Assembly (NCBI GenBank): GCA_023422565.1 | Contig: JAFAGR010000049.1 | Span: 1-6,568, forward strand | Direction of reading: 5' to 3' | DNA length: 6,568 nt | DNA from: Bacteroidota bacterium | GTDB taxonomy: Bacteria; Bacteroidota; Bacteroidia; Chitinophagales; Chitinophagaceae | Program-made: the position numbers and the translations under genes | Notes under the pieces: generated by a model | Told to the model about the DNA's origin: nothing | What the model saw: only the letters and a program-made list of their open reading frames with translations | Databases searched by the model: none | Shown: positions 6,372-6,568 of the stretch, one piece after another | How positions within the stretch are numbered: the first letter of the stretch is position 1 | How the letters are laid out: every line of letters starts with the position of its first letter

Positions 6372-6387
6372 GTTTGGAAACAGCAGC

Positions 6388-6409
6388 GTTTGACACTTCG
6401 GTGTCAGAC
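6388..6409 (+). other. Stable UUCG-tetraloop hairpin in the rRNA leader
   Basis: GTTTGACAC, TTCG and GTGTCAGAC pair as a 9-bp stem with one G-U pair, closed by the very stable C(UUCG)G tetraloop. An A-run follows, not a U-run, so it is not a terminator. It may be a leader folding or processing element. Confidence 0.75.
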
Positions 6410-6500
6410 AAAAAAACAAGGTAATGTTAGCGCAAATATTAATTAGAATTTGACGTTAATTTTTCAATGAGAAATTACAGTCAGTTCAAACAACTCATTT

Positions 6501-6568
<68 letters not shown>

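Larger units (their letters stand above)
6038..6500 (+). other. rRNA operon promoter and leader region
   Basis: This AT-rich non-coding stretch holds three tandem promoters, A-tracts upstream of each core, a boxA-like sequence, a 9-bp UUCG hairpin and, nearer the 16S start, two weak inverted repeats (6434-6442 with 6456-6464, and AATGAG 6466-6471 with CTCATT 6494-6499). Part of it should pair with the 16S trailer for RNase III processing, but the trailer is outside the window. I see no open reading frame in it. Confidence 0.85.

Noticed and set aside
6388..6409. UUCG hairpin as a transcription terminator
   Set aside because: It is followed by an A-run on + and no T-run on -, and it lies inside the rRNA leader, where termination would block 16S.

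Overview
The window comes from a member of the Bacteroidota, most likely Chitinophagaceae or a close relative. Three things support this. The intergenic DNA carries promoters of the Bacteroidota primary sigma factor type (TTG, 19-20 bp, TAnnTTTG). Coding regions lack Shine-Dalgarno sequences, and starts are preceded by A-rich DNA instead. The 5' end of a 16S rRNA gene with a Bacteroidota-like beginning (GATGAACGCTAGCGGCAGGC, then ...GTCGAGGG) closes the window. The protein families agree: a DUF4476 secreted protein, a TPM-domain protein with a glycine-rich tail, and a secreted M1 metallopeptidase.

Layout from left to right: (1) The 3' part of a TPM-domain (YgcG-like) membrane protein gene on +, cut by the window edge. 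(2) A heptamer repeat array. (3) A free-standing four-helix-bundle (S23 / 23S rRNA intervening-sequence type) gene on -. (4) An intrinsic terminator and a second heptamer array in inverted orientation. (5) A large gene on - for an exported M1 aminopeptidase. (6) A divergent intergenic region with two more families of short degenerate repeats. (7) A + gene for a secreted DUF4476 protein. (8) A repeat-rich spacer. (9) truA, for tRNA pseudouridine 38-40 synthase, on +. (10) A 463-bp AT-rich control region with three tandem promoters, a boxA-like element and a UUCG hairpin. (11) The first 68 nt of 16S rRNA.

Most genes are single transcription units with unrelated roles: envelope or protein quality control, periplasmic peptide turnover, an unknown secreted protein, tRNA modification and ribosome synthesis. 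The parts most worth a second look are not coding. They are the heptamer arrays that begin just after the stop codons of two convergent genes and flank the four-helix-bundle gene, and the rRNA control region, where three consensus promoters lie 116 and 115 bp apart, close to 11 helical turns each. I see no CRISPR array, tRNA gene, insertion sequence, phage gene or recognisable defence system here.
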